A stretch of 36,602 nucleotides of DNA. It comes from Paracoccaceae bacterium. GTDB lineage: Bacteria; Pseudomonadota; Alphaproteobacteria; Rhodobacterales; Rhodobacteraceae. The notes under the pieces are model-generated. The model was not told the origin of the DNA. It saw only the letters and a list, made by a program, of their open reading frames with translations, and ran no database searches. The stretch spans positions 1-36,602 of the forward strand of contig SKNG01000413.1 of assembly GCA_007120685.1 (NCBI GenBank), read 5' to 3'. How positions within the stretch are numbered: position 1 is the stretch's first letter; every line of letters begins with the position of its first letter. The position numbers and the translations under genes are program-made. This document shows positions 25,232-33,615 of the stretch, piece after piece.

Positions 25232-25798
25232 ATGCAGGACGATGACGGACGCGCCGCGCCCCGGCGGCGCCGGCGACTGCCCGCGCGTCTGGCGAAGGCG
25301 CTGGATGGCACGCTGCGGCGCGCTCTGGGGCTGGTGGGCGCGGCCCTGCTGGTGCTGATGATGCTGGTGACCTTTGGCGATGTGATCGGCCGCAACCTTG
25401 GCCGGCCGATCCCCGGTGCGAAGGAAGCCACGCAGGTGATGCTGGCGGCGCTGGTCTTCGTCATGCTGCCGCTGGTGACGCGGGTGCGGGGGCACATCGC
25501 GGTCGATCTGCTGGACGAGTTGGTGCCGGAACGGCTGAAGGCCCTGCAGGAGGCGGCGATCTGTGCCATGGGGGCGGTGGCGCTGCATGTCGGCGCGCAG
25601 GCGCTGCACATGCAGGCGGCGCGGGCGTTTCGGTTGGGGGACAGGGTAGCCTATATCGGCGTGCCCACGGGGCCGATCGTGACGTTCATGGCCATCGCCT
25701 GCACGCTGGCGGCGCTGGCCTTTGCGTTGAACGGGGCGCTGGCGCTGTGGCGCCTTGTCCGTGGGCCCGGGTGCGCGGATCCGGACGGGGGCGGCTGA
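25232..25798 (+). CDS. dctQ: TRAP transporter small membrane subunit DctQ
   Basis: 188 residues from the ATG at 25232, placed 6 bases after GGAGG. A GTG seven codons earlier is less likely because it lies inside the hairpin. After a basic N-terminus there are four predicted transmembrane helices: LVGAALLVLMMLVTFGDVIGR, VMLAALVFVMLPLVTRV, an AAICAMGAVALHV helix, and IVTFMAIACTLAALAFALNG. The DVIGRN motif after the first helix is typical of DctQ. The protein bridges DctP and the large permease DctM in a sodium-driven secondary uptake system. It is separated from dctM by one base. Confidence 0.9.
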   Translation: MQDDDGRAAPRRRRRLPARLAKALDGTLRRALGLVGAALLVLMMLVTFGDVIGRNLGRPIPGAKEATQVMLAALVFVMLPLVTRVRGHIAVDLLDELVPERLKALQEAAICAMGAVALHVGAQALHMQAARAFRLGDRVAYIGVPTGPIVTFMAIACTLAALAFALNGALALWRLVRGPGCADPDGGG

Positions 25799-25799
25799 C

Positions 25800-27095
25800 A
25801 TGGAGGCGGCGCTGATCGGCACCGCGGTGCTGTTGCTGCTGATTTTCCTGCGCGTGCCCATCGCGCTGGCGCTTGGGGTGGTGGGGTTCGTGGGTTTCTG
25901 GCAGCTTACCGGCTGGCGCCCTGCCTTTGCGCTCCTGGGCCAGACGCTGCGTGACAGCGCGCTGTCCTATTCGCTGGTGGTGATCCCGCTCTTTATCCTG
26001 ATGGGCAATTTCCTGACCGGGGCTGGGCTGTCCCGGGCGCTTTACCACGCCGCCTATGTCTTTGTCGGGCACCGGCGGGGCGGGCTGGCGGTTTCGACCG
26101 TGCTGGCCTGTGGCGGCTTTTCGGCGGTCTGCGGGTCGTCGCTGGCCACGACGGCGACGATGGGGCAGGTGGCGATGCCGTCGATGCGCGCCTATGGCTA
26201 TGATGACCGGCTGGCGGCGGGGGTCATCGCGGCGGGCGGAACGCTGGGCATCCTGATCCCGCCATCGGTGATCCTGATCATCTACGGGCTGATGACAGAG
26301 ACCCATATCGGCAAGCTTTTCGCCGCGGGCTTGCTGCCGGGTCTGGTGGGGATGGCGCTATACTGGGGGGTGATCTGGCTGCTGGCCACGGTCAACCCCG
26401 CCATGGGCCCGCGCGGCGAGCGCAGCGACTGGCGCCTGCGGCTGGCCGCGCTGCGGCAGATATGGGGCGTGGCGCTGCTGATCGTCGTGGTGCTGGGCGG
26501 CATCTACGGCGGCTTCTTCACCCCGACCGAGGCCGCCGGCGTCGGCGCCTTCTTCGCCTTTGTCTTTGCCGTCGCCTCGCGCGGGATGGGGCCGGCCGAC
26601 ATTCTGGAGGTGCTGGTCGAGACCGCAAAGACCACCGCGGCGCTGTTTACCGTGCTGATCGGCGCAATGATGTTTGCGCAGTTCATCAACTTTTCCGGCA
26701 TGCATCGGACGCTGCTGGATTTCGTCAACGGGCTGGATGTGGCGCCGGTGGTGATCATCCTGCTTATCGTGCTGCTGTTTCTGGTGCTGGGATGCGTTCT
26801 GGAAAGCCTCAGCATGATCCTGCTGACGGTGCCGATCCTGTTTCCGGTTGTGGTGGGGCTGGGGTACGATCCGATCTGGTTCGGCATCCTGGTGGTCATC
26901 GCGGTCGAGGTGGGCCTGATCACCCCGCCCATCGGCATCAACATATTCGTGCTGAAATCGGTGGTGCGTGACCTGGGCACCGGCACGGCCTTCAGGGGCG
27001 TGTTGCCGTTCTGGGCGGCAGACGTGCTGCGGCTGGGGTTGCTGGTAGCGTTTCCGGGCATGGCGCTGCTGCTGCCACAATGGTTCTTCGGCTAG
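25800..27095 (+). CDS. dctM: TRAP transporter large permease subunit DctM
   Basis: 431 residues from the ATG at 25800, two bases after the dctQ stop. The upstream part of the frame overlaps dctQ and is not used. The sequence is that of a polytopic permease with the family hallmarks: LRVPIALALGVVGFVGF at the start, SAVCGSSLATTATMGQVAMPSM in the first half, AAGGTLGILIPPSVILIIYG, GGFFTPTEAAGVGAFFAF, and GLITPPIGINIFVLK near the end. It forms the transport channel that couples substrate uptake to an ion gradient in the inner membrane. Length and motifs are complete, so the DctPQM system should be functional. Confidence 0.93.
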   Translation: MEAALIGTAVLLLLIFLRVPIALALGVVGFVGFWQLTGWRPAFALLGQTLRDSALSYSLVVIPLFILMGNFLTGAGLSRALYHAAYVFVGHRRGGLAVSTVLACGGFSAVCGSSLATTATMGQVAMPSMRAYGYDDRLAAGVIAAGGTLGILIPPSVILIIYGLMTETHIGKLFAAGLLPGLVGMALYWGVIWLLATVNPAMGPRGERSDWRLRLAALRQIWGVALLIVVVLGGIYGGFFTPTEAAGVGAFFAFVFAVASRGMGPADILEVLVETAKTTAALFTVLIGAMMFAQFINFSGMHRTLLDFVNGLDVAPVVIILLIVLLFLVLGCVLESLSMILLTVPILFPVVVGLGYDPIWFGILVVIAVEVGLITPPIGINIFVLKSVVRDLGTGTAFRGVLPFWAADVLRLGLLVAFPGMALLLPQWFFG

Positions 27096-27110
27096 TTGGG
27101 AGGGGGAACA

Positions 27111-28634
27111 GTGCGCGTCTATGACTGGGTTGCCCATCACGCCGGCCGGACACCGGCAAAACCGGCAGCGGTGGATCTGGCATCCGGGCGGCGGTTCTGC
27201 TGGGCCGCGTTCGACGACAGGGTCGGCCGGCTGGCCGCCGGGCTGGCAAGGCGCCATGGGGTCGGGCGCGGCGACCGGGTGGCGGTGCTTGCCCATAACT
27301 CCACCGATGTCTTCGAGCTGCAATTCGCCTGCTGGCGGCTCGGCGCGGTGTTCGTGCCGCTCAACTGGCGGCTGGCGGCGGCCGAACTGGCGCCGGTGCT
27401 GGCGCTGGCCGAGCCGCGCGTGCTGCTGCACGGGCCCGAGTTTGCCGATATCGCCAGCGGCTGCGGCTTGCCCGGCGCGGCCCTGATCGCCATGGCCGAC
27501 GGCGCCGACAGCCCCTATGAGCGGCTCATCAAGGGCGCCACTGGCCGCCCGCGCATGCCCGCCGATCTGGCGCTGGACGATGCCGCGACGATCCTCTTCA
27601 CCTCGGGCACCACCGGGCGGCCAAAGGGGGTGATCGTCACCCATGGCATGACCTTCTGGAACACCGTCAATCTGGGCCTGCCGTCCGAGGTGGACCGCCA
27701 CAGCGTGCATCTGACAAGCCTGCCGCTGTTTCACACCGCCGGGCTGAACGCCTATGGAAACGTCGTGTTCCATGCCGGCGGCACCAATGTGGTGATGCGC
27801 CAGTTCGATCCGGCGCTCATGCTCGAACATCTTCAGCACCGGGGGCTGGGGCTGACGCATGCCTATACCGTTCCGGCCGGCTGGCAGTTCATGGCGCAGG
27901 ACGGTGGGTTTGCCCGGGCCGATTTCGGCCGGCTGCGGATTGCCGGCACCGGCGGTTCGCCCTGCGCGCGCAGCCTTCTGGAAACCTGGGCCGGCAAGGG
28001 CGTGCCGCTGCAGCAGGGCTATGGCATGACCGAAACCAGCCCCACGGTGATGCTGCTGGACATCGATCAGGCGGTGCGCAAGCTGGGCTCGGCCGGCCTG
28101 CCGGCGCTGCATACCGAGGTGCGGCTGGTCGACCGTGACGGGCGCGTCATCGATGCCCCGGATACGGTGGGCGAGATCGAGGTGCGCGGTCCGAACGTGA
28201 CACCGGGCTACTGGCGCGCGCCCGAGGCCACCGCGGCAGCGTTCCGGGACGGCTGGCTGCGCAGCGGCGATGCCGCCCGCCGCGATTCCGAGGGCTTCTA
28301 CTACATCGTCGACCGCTGGAAGGACATGTTCATTTCGGGCGGCGAGAATGTCTATCCGGCCGAGGTGGAAAACGTGCTCTACCGCCTGCCCGGCGTGGCC
28401 GAGGCGGCGGTGATCGGTGTGCCGGACGATCGCTGGGGCGAGGTGGGCCTGGCGCTGCTGGTGCCGGGCCCGGGCGCCGTGCTGGACGCGGCGGCGGTGC
28501 AGGCGTTTTGCCGCCAGCATCTGGCCGGCTACAAGGTGCCGCGCCACGTCCGGCTGCGTGCCTCGTTGCCGCGCACCGCCACCGGCAAGGTGCTGAAACA
28601 TGTGCTGCGCGCGGAAGAGACGTCTTGGTCATGA
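27111..28634 (+). CDS. AMP-forming acyl-CoA synthetase (fatty/carboxylic acid CoA ligase)
   Basis: 507 residues from a GTG at 27111 preceded by GGGAGGGGG, 15 bases after dctM. It has all ANL-superfamily marks: P-loop-like TSGTTGRPKG (164-173), GYGMTETSPT (303-312), GWLRSGDAA, the hinge region YYIVDRWKDMFISGGENVYP and the adenylation lysine K493 in TATGKVLKH. It converts a carboxylic acid plus CoA and ATP to the acyl-CoA, AMP and pyrophosphate in the cytoplasm. The order TRAP transporter then ligase suggests it activates the imported acid. It is closest in style to FadD-like medium/long-chain or aromatic/cyclic acid ligases; the substrate cannot be read from the sequence by eye. Confidence 0.92.
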   Translation: MRVYDWVAHHAGRTPAKPAAVDLASGRRFCWAAFDDRVGRLAAGLARRHGVGRGDRVAVLAHNSTDVFELQFACWRLGAVFVPLNWRLAAAELAPVLALAEPRVLLHGPEFADIASGCGLPGAALIAMADGADSPYERLIKGATGRPRMPADLALDDAATILFTSGTTGRPKGVIVTHGMTFWNTVNLGLPSEVDRHSVHLTSLPLFHTAGLNAYGNVVFHAGGTNVVMRQFDPALMLEHLQHRGLGLTHAYTVPAGWQFMAQDGGFARADFGRLRIAGTGGSPCARSLLETWAGKGVPLQQGYGMTETSPTVMLLDIDQAVRKLGSAGLPALHTEVRLVDRDGRVIDAPDTVGEIEVRGPNVTPGYWRAPEATAAAFRDGWLRSGDAARRDSEGFYYIVDRWKDMFISGGENVYPAEVENVLYRLPGVAEAAVIGVPDDRWGEVGLALLVPGPGAVLDAAAVQAFCRQHLAGYKVPRHVRLRASLPRTATGKVLKHVLRAEETSWS

Positions 28635-28685
28635 TGCCCGCGCTCACCCCGGCAACAGGCCCCGGCAGCCCCGGTCAGACCGCCA

Positions 28686-28704
28686 GCCAGGCCGCCAGCC
28701 TGGC
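28686..28704. terminator. Weak inverted repeat after the CoA ligase gene
   Basis: GCCAGGC and GCCTGGC separated by five bases form a 7-bp stem in the 263-bp gap between the ligase stop and fadH. There is no T-run. The rest of the gap holds no gene I can support and presumably contains the fadH promoter. Confidence 0.25.
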
Positions 28705-28897
28705 CGCCATGCTGCTCCGGCTGGTGCCGATGCGCTTGCTGCGGCCTCGCGGCGTGACATCCTCGGTCTGTTTTCATGCGGTTCGTGAAGGCGGTGGTCA
28801 TGGAAGCAATCCTTGGCGCAACACCGTCGCAGTCCCGCTCAGATGGGTTGGCGCGGTTGGCAGGCCCGGCAGCCGATAACCAGGAAAGGCCCGCAGC

Positions 28898-30913
28898 ATG
28901 CGTTATCCGCACCTTCTGGCGCCCCTTGCCCTGCGCGGGATAACCCTGCGCAATCGCGTGCTGATGGGCTCGATGCACACCGGGCTGGAAGATGACGATG
29001 ACCTGCACCGCCTGGCCAGGTTCTTTGTCGACCGCGCAGAGGGGGGCGTGGGGCTGATGGTCACCGGCGGCATCGCCCCGAACGTCGAAAACGCACCTTT
29101 CGTCGGTTCTGCAAAGCTCACCACGGCCGAGGAGATCAGCCGCCACCGGACGGTCACGACGGCGGTGCATGACGCTGGCGGGCGGATCGTGATGCAGATC
29201 ATGCCGACCGGGCGATCCGCCGACACGCCGGATTGCGTGGCGCCCTCGGCGATCCGCTCGCCGATTTCGCGCTTCGTCCCGCGGGCGCTGGACGAAGACG
29301 GGATAGAACAGCAGCTTGCCGATATCGCGCAGTGCGCTGCCCTGGCGCGCGACGCCGGGTATGACGGGGTCGAGCTGATGGGCTCGGAAGGCTATCTGAT
29401 CAATCAATTCCTTGCCCCGCATGCCAACCAGCGCGCGGGTCGCTGGGGTGGCAGCCCGGAAAACCGCCGGCGTTTCGCTGTCGAGGCGGTGCGGCGGGTT
29501 CGCGCCGCGCTGGGCGATGACCGGCTGCTTGTCTATCGGATATCGCTGCTGGATCTGGTCCCGAACGGCCAGACCTGGGACGAGGTCGCAGCCCTTGCCC
29601 ACGCGTCGGTCGAGGCCGGGGCGGACATCCTCAACGGCGGCATCGGTTGGCATGAAAGCCGCGCCCCGACCATCGCCACCTCGGTTCCGCGCGCCGCCTT
29701 TGCCTGGGCGGCGCAGCGGCTGAAATCCGAGGTCGGCGTGCCGGTCGTTGCCTCCAACCGGATCAATACGCCCGAGGTGGCAGAGCGCCTGCTGGCCGAA
29801 GGCTGGGCCGACATGGTGTCGATGGCCCGTCCGCTGCTGGCGGATGCCGCCTTTGTGCGCAAGGCAGCCCAGGGGCGGGCGGCGGAGATCACGCCCTGCA
29901 TCGCCTGCAACCAGGCCTGCATCGACCATAGTTTTCGCCGCAAGCTGGCAAGCTGTCTGGTCAACCCGCGTGCCTGCCATGAGACCGAGCTGGTGTTCCA
30001 CCCGGCCAGCCCCCCCCGCCGCATTGCCGTTGTCGGGGCCGGGCCGGCGGGTATCGCCGCTGCCCTGAGCGCCGCAGAGCGCGGCCATCAGGTTACGCTG
30101 TTCGAGGCATCTGACAGCATTGGCGGCCAGTTGAAGCTGGCCCGGGAAGTGCCGGGCAAGGAAGAGTTCCGCGGCCTTGTCACCTATTACGAGGCAGCGC
30201 TGAAGCGTTCGGCGGTCACGCTGCGCCTTGGCACCCGTGCCGAGCCGCAACAACTGCGTGGCTTTGATGCGGTGGTTCTGGCAACCGGCGCCCGCCCGCG
30301 TGACCCCGGGATACCGGGCGGGGACGGGCCCGGCGTGGCCAGCTATGCCGATGTTCTGACGGGCCGGGTGGTGCCCGGTGCGCGCGTGGCAATTGTCGGG
30401 GCGGGCGGCATCGGGTTCGACGTTGCGGAATTCCTGGTGCATGAGGGGCCATCGCCAACACTGGATATCGACCGCTGGCGCCGTGCATGGGGGGTCGGCG
30501 ATCCGGCCGATACGCCGGGCGGCCTGATCGATGCCCGGCCTGAACCTCCGGCACGGCAGGTGGTGCTGTGTCAGCGCAAGACAACCAAGCACGGCGCCGG
30601 GCTGGGGGTGACGACCGGCTGGGTTCACCGGGCCAGCCTGCGCGGCAAGGGGGTGCAGATGCTGGGCGGTGTCAGCTATCTGGAGATCGGCGCGCGCGGG
30701 CTGCGCATTGCCACGCCCGACGCCCCCGAGGGCCGCTGGCTGGATGTCGATACCGTGGTGATCTGCGCCGGGCAGGAGCCGCAGCGAGAGCTTGAACCGG
30801 CACTTCAGGCAATGGGGGCCGAGGTTCACCGGGTCGGCGGTGCCGACAGGGCGCGCGAGCTTGACGCAAAGCGGGCCATCGATCAGGCGACCCGGCTGGC
30901 CGCGCGCCTGTAG
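28898..30913 (+). CDS. fadH: 2,4-dienoyl-CoA reductase (NADPH), FadH
   Basis: 671 residues, essentially the length of E. coli FadH, and recognisably similar along its whole length (NRVLMGSMHTGLE, MGSEGYLIN, GIGWHESR, SLVNPRACHETE-like region, GKTTGW-like GVTTGWVHR). The N-terminal TIM barrel is of the old yellow enzyme type with the catalytic Tyr166 and His252. The 4Fe-4S cluster cysteines are at 334, 337, 341 and 353. The C-terminal half has two nucleotide-binding motifs, VVGAGPAGIAAA for FAD and VGAGGIGFD for NADPH. It reduces 2,4-dienoyl-CoA intermediates so that unsaturated acyl chains can complete beta-oxidation. The start is preceded by aggaaagg. It is probably transcribed separately from the TRAP/ligase operon because of the 263-bp gap, but fits the same catabolic theme. 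Confidence 0.96.
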   Translation: MRYPHLLAPLALRGITLRNRVLMGSMHTGLEDDDDLHRLARFFVDRAEGGVGLMVTGGIAPNVENAPFVGSAKLTTAEEISRHRTVTTAVHDAGGRIVMQIMPTGRSADTPDCVAPSAIRSPISRFVPRALDEDGIEQQLADIAQCAALARDAGYDGVELMGSEGYLINQFLAPHANQRAGRWGGSPENRRRFAVEAVRRVRAALGDDRLLVYRISLLDLVPNGQTWDEVAALAHASVEAGADILNGGIGWHESRAPTIATSVPRAAFAWAAQRLKSEVGVPVVASNRINTPEVAERLLAEGWADMVSMARPLLADAAFVRKAAQGRAAEITPCIACNQACIDHSFRRKLASCLVNPRACHETELVFHPASPPRRIAVVGAGPAGIAAALSAAERGHQVTLFEASDSIGGQLKLAREVPGKEEFRGLVTYYEAALKRSAVTLRLGTRAEPQQLRGFDAVVLATGARPRDPGIPGGDGPGVASYADVLTGRVVPGARVAIVGAGGIGFDVAEFLVHEGPSPTLDIDRWRRAWGVGDPADTPGGLIDARPEPPARQVVLCQRKTTKHGAGLGVTTGWVHRASLRGKGVQMLGGVSYLEIGARGLRIATPDAPEGRWLDVDTVVICAGQEPQRELEPALQAMGAEVHRVGGADRARELDAKRAIDQATRLAARL

Positions 30914-30946
30914 CAGGCTTCGGAAAACGAAGAATTATCAGCAGCC

Positions 30947-30974
30947 GCGGCGGAAGCTGCGCCGCTTCCGCCGC
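30947..30974. terminator. 11-bp stem-loop between convergent fadH and ABC permease genes
   Basis: GCGGCGGAAGC (30947-30957) and GCTTCCGCCGC (30964-30974) form a perfect 11-bp stem with a 6-base loop, 33 bases after the fadH stop and in the 181-bp gap between two convergent genes. A T5 run at about 30999-31003 is too distant for a standard intrinsic terminator. A bidirectional or Rho-assisted end is plausible. Confidence 0.55.
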
Positions 30975-31094
30975 TCGGCCTGGTCGCCCGGGCGGGACTT
31001 TTTGCCAGCGTGCCCACGTGCGGTGTTCCGGCCGGCGGCTCAGCGATGCGAAAGCAAGGCATTTTACTCGCCGCCGGCTCGGATCAGCGTCATA

Positions 31095-31838
31095 TCAGCC
31101 GAAGTTCAGCTTTCCATGCCGCGCCTGCGCCGCCCAGGTGATCGCAGCGGCAAAGGCTGTCCAGCCTGCCAGGACCGCCGCAAAGCGCAGCGGCAGGCTG
31201 CGGCCGTCCAGCGCGGCCCAGGCCAGTTCGCCCATCGCGCGGGTGGGGGTCCAGACGGAAATGGCGGCGACGGTCTCGGGCAGCATCTGCGGCGGCATCC
31301 ACAGCCCGCCCAGATAGGCCAGCGGCAGGAAGATCAGGTTGGCGAGCGGCACCGCAGCCCGGGCCGAGGCAAGCGAGCCCAGCGCCGTGCCCATCAGCGT
31401 GGCCGGCCCCGCCGCCAGCAGTGTGATCATCACCAGCCGCCCCCAGCCGCCCGTGTCGGCCAGCACCACGCCGCCAAGGGTCTTGCCCAGCACCAGCACC
31501 AGCCCCATCGCGACCGCGGAAAACCCGACCCCGGCGACGATCCGCGCCACCCATGGCGCGCTGGTAGCACCGGGCAGCAGTCTTTGCCAGCGGATGAAGG
31601 GGTCCGCACGGTCCTGCGCCACGGTGACGCCGAACTGATAGAAGCCCACGCCCAGCACCGCATAGACCGCGAAAGAGGCCATGGCATAGCCCGCCGCCGG
31701 CCCGCTGCCCGCCAGCCCCGCGCCGAAAAAGGCGTAGAGCATCGCCGGAAACAGCACCGTCGGCACCCAGAACCCCGGCTGGCGCAGCAGCACCCGCAGT
31801 ACAAGGGTCAGTTCGGCCTGAAGCTGGCGGGCGGTCAT
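31095..31838 (-). CDS. ABC-2 type transporter permease
   Basis: 247 residues. The ATG at 31838 overlaps the ATPase stop as ATGA. The frame remains open further upstream but only as a shadow of the ATPase gene. Six membrane segments are visible, including FWVPTVLFPAMLYAFFGAGL, YAMASFAVYAVLGVGFYQFGV, VARIVAGVGFSAVAMGLVLVLG, LVMITLLAAGPATLMGTALG and a final FAAVLAGWTAFAAAITWAAQ. The PLANLIFLPLAYLGGLW segment is the signature of ABC-2 (DrrB/NodJ/YadH-like) export permeases. With the adjacent ATPase it forms an export pump whose substrate is unknown. Confidence 0.88.
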   Translation of the reverse strand: MTARQLQAELTLVLRVLLRQPGFWVPTVLFPAMLYAFFGAGLAGSGPAAGYAMASFAVYAVLGVGFYQFGVTVAQDRADPFIRWQRLLPGATSAPWVARIVAGVGFSAVAMGLVLVLGKTLGGVVLADTGGWGRLVMITLLAAGPATLMGTALGSLASARAAVPLANLIFLPLAYLGGLWMPPQMLPETVAAISVWTPTRAMGELAWAALDGRSLPLRFAAVLAGWTAFAAAITWAAQARHGKLNFG

Positions 31839-32722
31839 GGGCGGTTCTCCGGTTTGATGCGGGCGATGACGTCCGGCAGGGCAAGGGGTTCGACGATCAG
31901 ATCGGCAAATGGGGTGCCCTCGTCCACAAGGCGGCGCAGGCAGGCATCGCTGTCGTCGGTTTCGGCATGCCAGCGGTCGCCCGCATGCGTGGCGCGTAGC
32001 CAGTCGGGCGGGTGGGCACCTTCGGGCAAGGCGAAGCTGATCCGCCGCGCCTGCATCCGGGCGCGCATATCGGCCAGGGTGCCATCCATCACCTTGTGCC
32101 CCTTGTCGATCATGGTGATCCGGTCGCAGACGGCCTCGATCTCGTCCCAATGGTGCGAGGTCAGGATCAACGCGCCGCCGTCCTGTACATAGCCCCGCGC
32201 CGTAGCGCGGAAGGCCTGCTGTGCCTCGGCATCCAGCCCGGTGGTGGGCTCGTCCAGGAACACCAGCCCGGGGCGGCCCAGGAAAGCCAGTGCCAGCGCC
32301 ACGCGCCGCACCTCGCCGCCCGAGAAACCGGCCATGCGGCGGTCGATCACGGGGGACAAGCCAAAGGCGGCGATCACGTCATCGAAGGGCACCGCGCGGG
32401 CGCGCCGCGCGGTGGCATAGGACAGCAATTCGCGCGGGGTCAGTTGGTCGGGGAAACCCGCCGCCTGTGGCGTCACGCCCATCATCGCCCGCGCCGCCGC
32501 GCTGCCCGGCGGGTGGCCAAACAGCCGCACCGCGCCCGCATCCGGCACCCGCAGCCCCATCAACATGGCCAGTGCGGTCGATTTTCCGGCGCCGTTGGGG
32601 CCCAGAAGCCCCAACGCCTCGCCCCGGCCAAGGTGCAAGGACAACCCGGCGACAGCCGTCACCGCGCCGAAGCGCTTGGCAATATCCAGGGCCTCGATCG
32701 GTTTGTGGTGACTGGTACTCAT
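31835..32722 (-). CDS. ABC transporter ATP-binding protein (CcmA/DrrA-like)
   Basis: 295 residues from the ATG at 32722, which has GGGG four bases upstream. An in-frame ATG at 32734 would add four residues and has no ribosome site. Motifs: Walker A GPNGAGKST, Q-loop region GVTPQAAGFPDQLTPRE, a signature motif FSGGEVRR that deviates from LSGGQ, Walker B LVFLDEPTTGLD and the switch His in TSHHWDEIE. The C-terminal 80 residues form the regulatory tail usual in exporters of the DrrA/YadG group. It powers the permease encoded in the overlapping downstream gene. Divergence from a LytTR regulator suggests that gene controls it. Confidence 0.92.
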   Translation of the reverse strand: MSTSHHKPIEALDIAKRFGAVTAVAGLSLHLGRGEALGLLGPNGAGKSTALAMLMGLRVPDAGAVRLFGHPPGSAAARAMMGVTPQAAGFPDQLTPRELLSYATARRARAVPFDDVIAAFGLSPVIDRRMAGFSGGEVRRVALALAFLGRPGLVFLDEPTTGLDAEAQQAFRATARGYVQDGGALILTSHHWDEIEAVCDRITMIDKGHKVMDGTLADMRARMQARRISFALPEGAHPPDWLRATHAGDRWHAETDDSDACLRRLVDEGTPFADLIVEPLALPDVIARIKPENRP

Positions 32723-32741
32723 GTTGCCCCGCATGTGGTTC

Positions 32742-32758
32742 GCTGATAAAAAATCAGC
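32742..32758. promoter_or_regulatory. AT-rich inverted repeat GCTGAT-A5-ATCAGC in divergent promoter region
   Basis: The 6-bp arms around an A5 spacer lie in the 71-bp gap between the start codons of the divergent ABC ATPase and LytTR genes. The stretch is strikingly AT-rich for this genome, as promoters are. It could be an operator shared by both genes, possibly for the LytTR protein itself; this is inferred from position. LytTR sites are normally direct repeats, which argues for some caution. Confidence 0.45.
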
Positions 32759-32793
32759 TAAATGAGCAGGCTGGCTGCTTGAAGGACAGTTTC

Positions 32794-33615
32794 GTGAAAC
32801 AGCCCGGATTCCGCGTGAAGCTGACCGACGGTCGGTTCGCGCTTCGCGAAATGGCCGCCGCGCTGCGCGACCGCACGGTCTGGGCGGTCATTCTGGGCGT
32901 CGTGCTGCTGGTGGCGCTGGCCGGGCCCTTCTACACGCTGGACAGCCTCGGCCTGGCGGGGCGGATCGGCTATTGGGGGTTGGTCGGTGTGCCCGGCGCG
33001 CTGATGATGTGGGCGCTGAACAGTCTGGTGGGTGTGCTCTGTCCGCCGCACTGGCCCCGCGCGGCGATCGGCGCGCTGGCGGGCGCCCTTGGCATCCTGC
33101 CGCTGATGCTTCTGGTGGCAGCCGGGATGGCGCTGGCCGGTCTGGACTTGCCGCCGGCGGGCTATGCAGGGCTGCTTCCCTATGTCGCGCCCACGGTTAT
33201 CGGGATCAGCGTGCTGGTTCAGGTGCTGCGGCCCGGGCAGGACGATACGGCATCTGTTGCCAGCGCTGACCCGTCAACGGGGCTCTTCGCGCGGCTGCCG
33301 CCTGAACTGGGCCGAGACATCATCGCGGTGCAGGCCCAGGACCATTACGTCAAGGTTTCGACGACGCGCGGCAGCCATCTGGTCCTGATGCGCCTCAGTG
33401 ACGCGGCGGCCGAGCTTGCCAGCCTTGGGGGCATGCAGATCCACCGGTCGTGGTGGGTCAATCTTGCGCATGCATCGGGACTGGAGAAGCCTGATACCGG
33501 GGGTGTCCGGCTGGTGCTGCGCAACGGTATTCGCGTCCCCGTTCCAAGATCGAAGGTTCCGGACGTCAAGCGCGCCCTCGCGGCGGAAAACAGGCTCGAT
33601 GCCGGGCAGGCATGA
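32794..33615 (+). CDS. Membrane-anchored LytTR-family transcriptional regulator
   Basis: 273 residues from a GTG at 32794, seven bases after GAAGGA. The open frame extends far upstream but only opposite the ABC ATPase. The N-terminal half has four hydrophobic helices (VWAVILGVVLLVALAGPFYTL, IGYWGLVGVPGALMMWALNSLVGVL, AAIGALAGALGILPLMLLVAAGM, LLPYVAPTVIGISVLVQVL). The C-terminal 100 residues are a LytTR DNA-binding domain, recognised by IIAVQAQDHYVKVSTTRG, MQIHRSWWVNL and NGIRVPVPRSKVPDVK. It has no response-regulator receiver, so membrane-derived signals probably act through the helices. Divergent placement next to an ABC exporter suggests local regulation of that transporter. Confidence 0.9.
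   Translation: MKQPGFRVKLTDGRFALREMAAALRDRTVWAVILGVVLLVALAGPFYTLDSLGLAGRIGYWGLVGVPGALMMWALNSLVGVLCPPHWPRAAIGALAGALGILPLMLLVAAGMALAGLDLPPAGYAGLLPYVAPTVIGISVLVQVLRPGQDDTASVASADPSTGLFARLPPELGRDIIAVQAQDHYVKVSTTRGSHLVLMRLSDAAAELASLGGMQIHRSWWVNLAHASGLEKPDTGGVRLVLRNGIRVPVPRSKVPDVKRALAAENRLDAGQA

Noticed and set aside
28508..28879. Plus-strand frame of 123 codons between the CoA ligase and fadH
   Set aside because: It starts inside the ligase gene, has no ribosome site at internal ATGs, low-complexity composition and no recognisable family.
31839..32150. N-terminal extension of the ABC permease frame
   Set aside because: It is antiparallel-frame shadow within the ATPase gene. The ATGA overlap start at 31838 fits the family.
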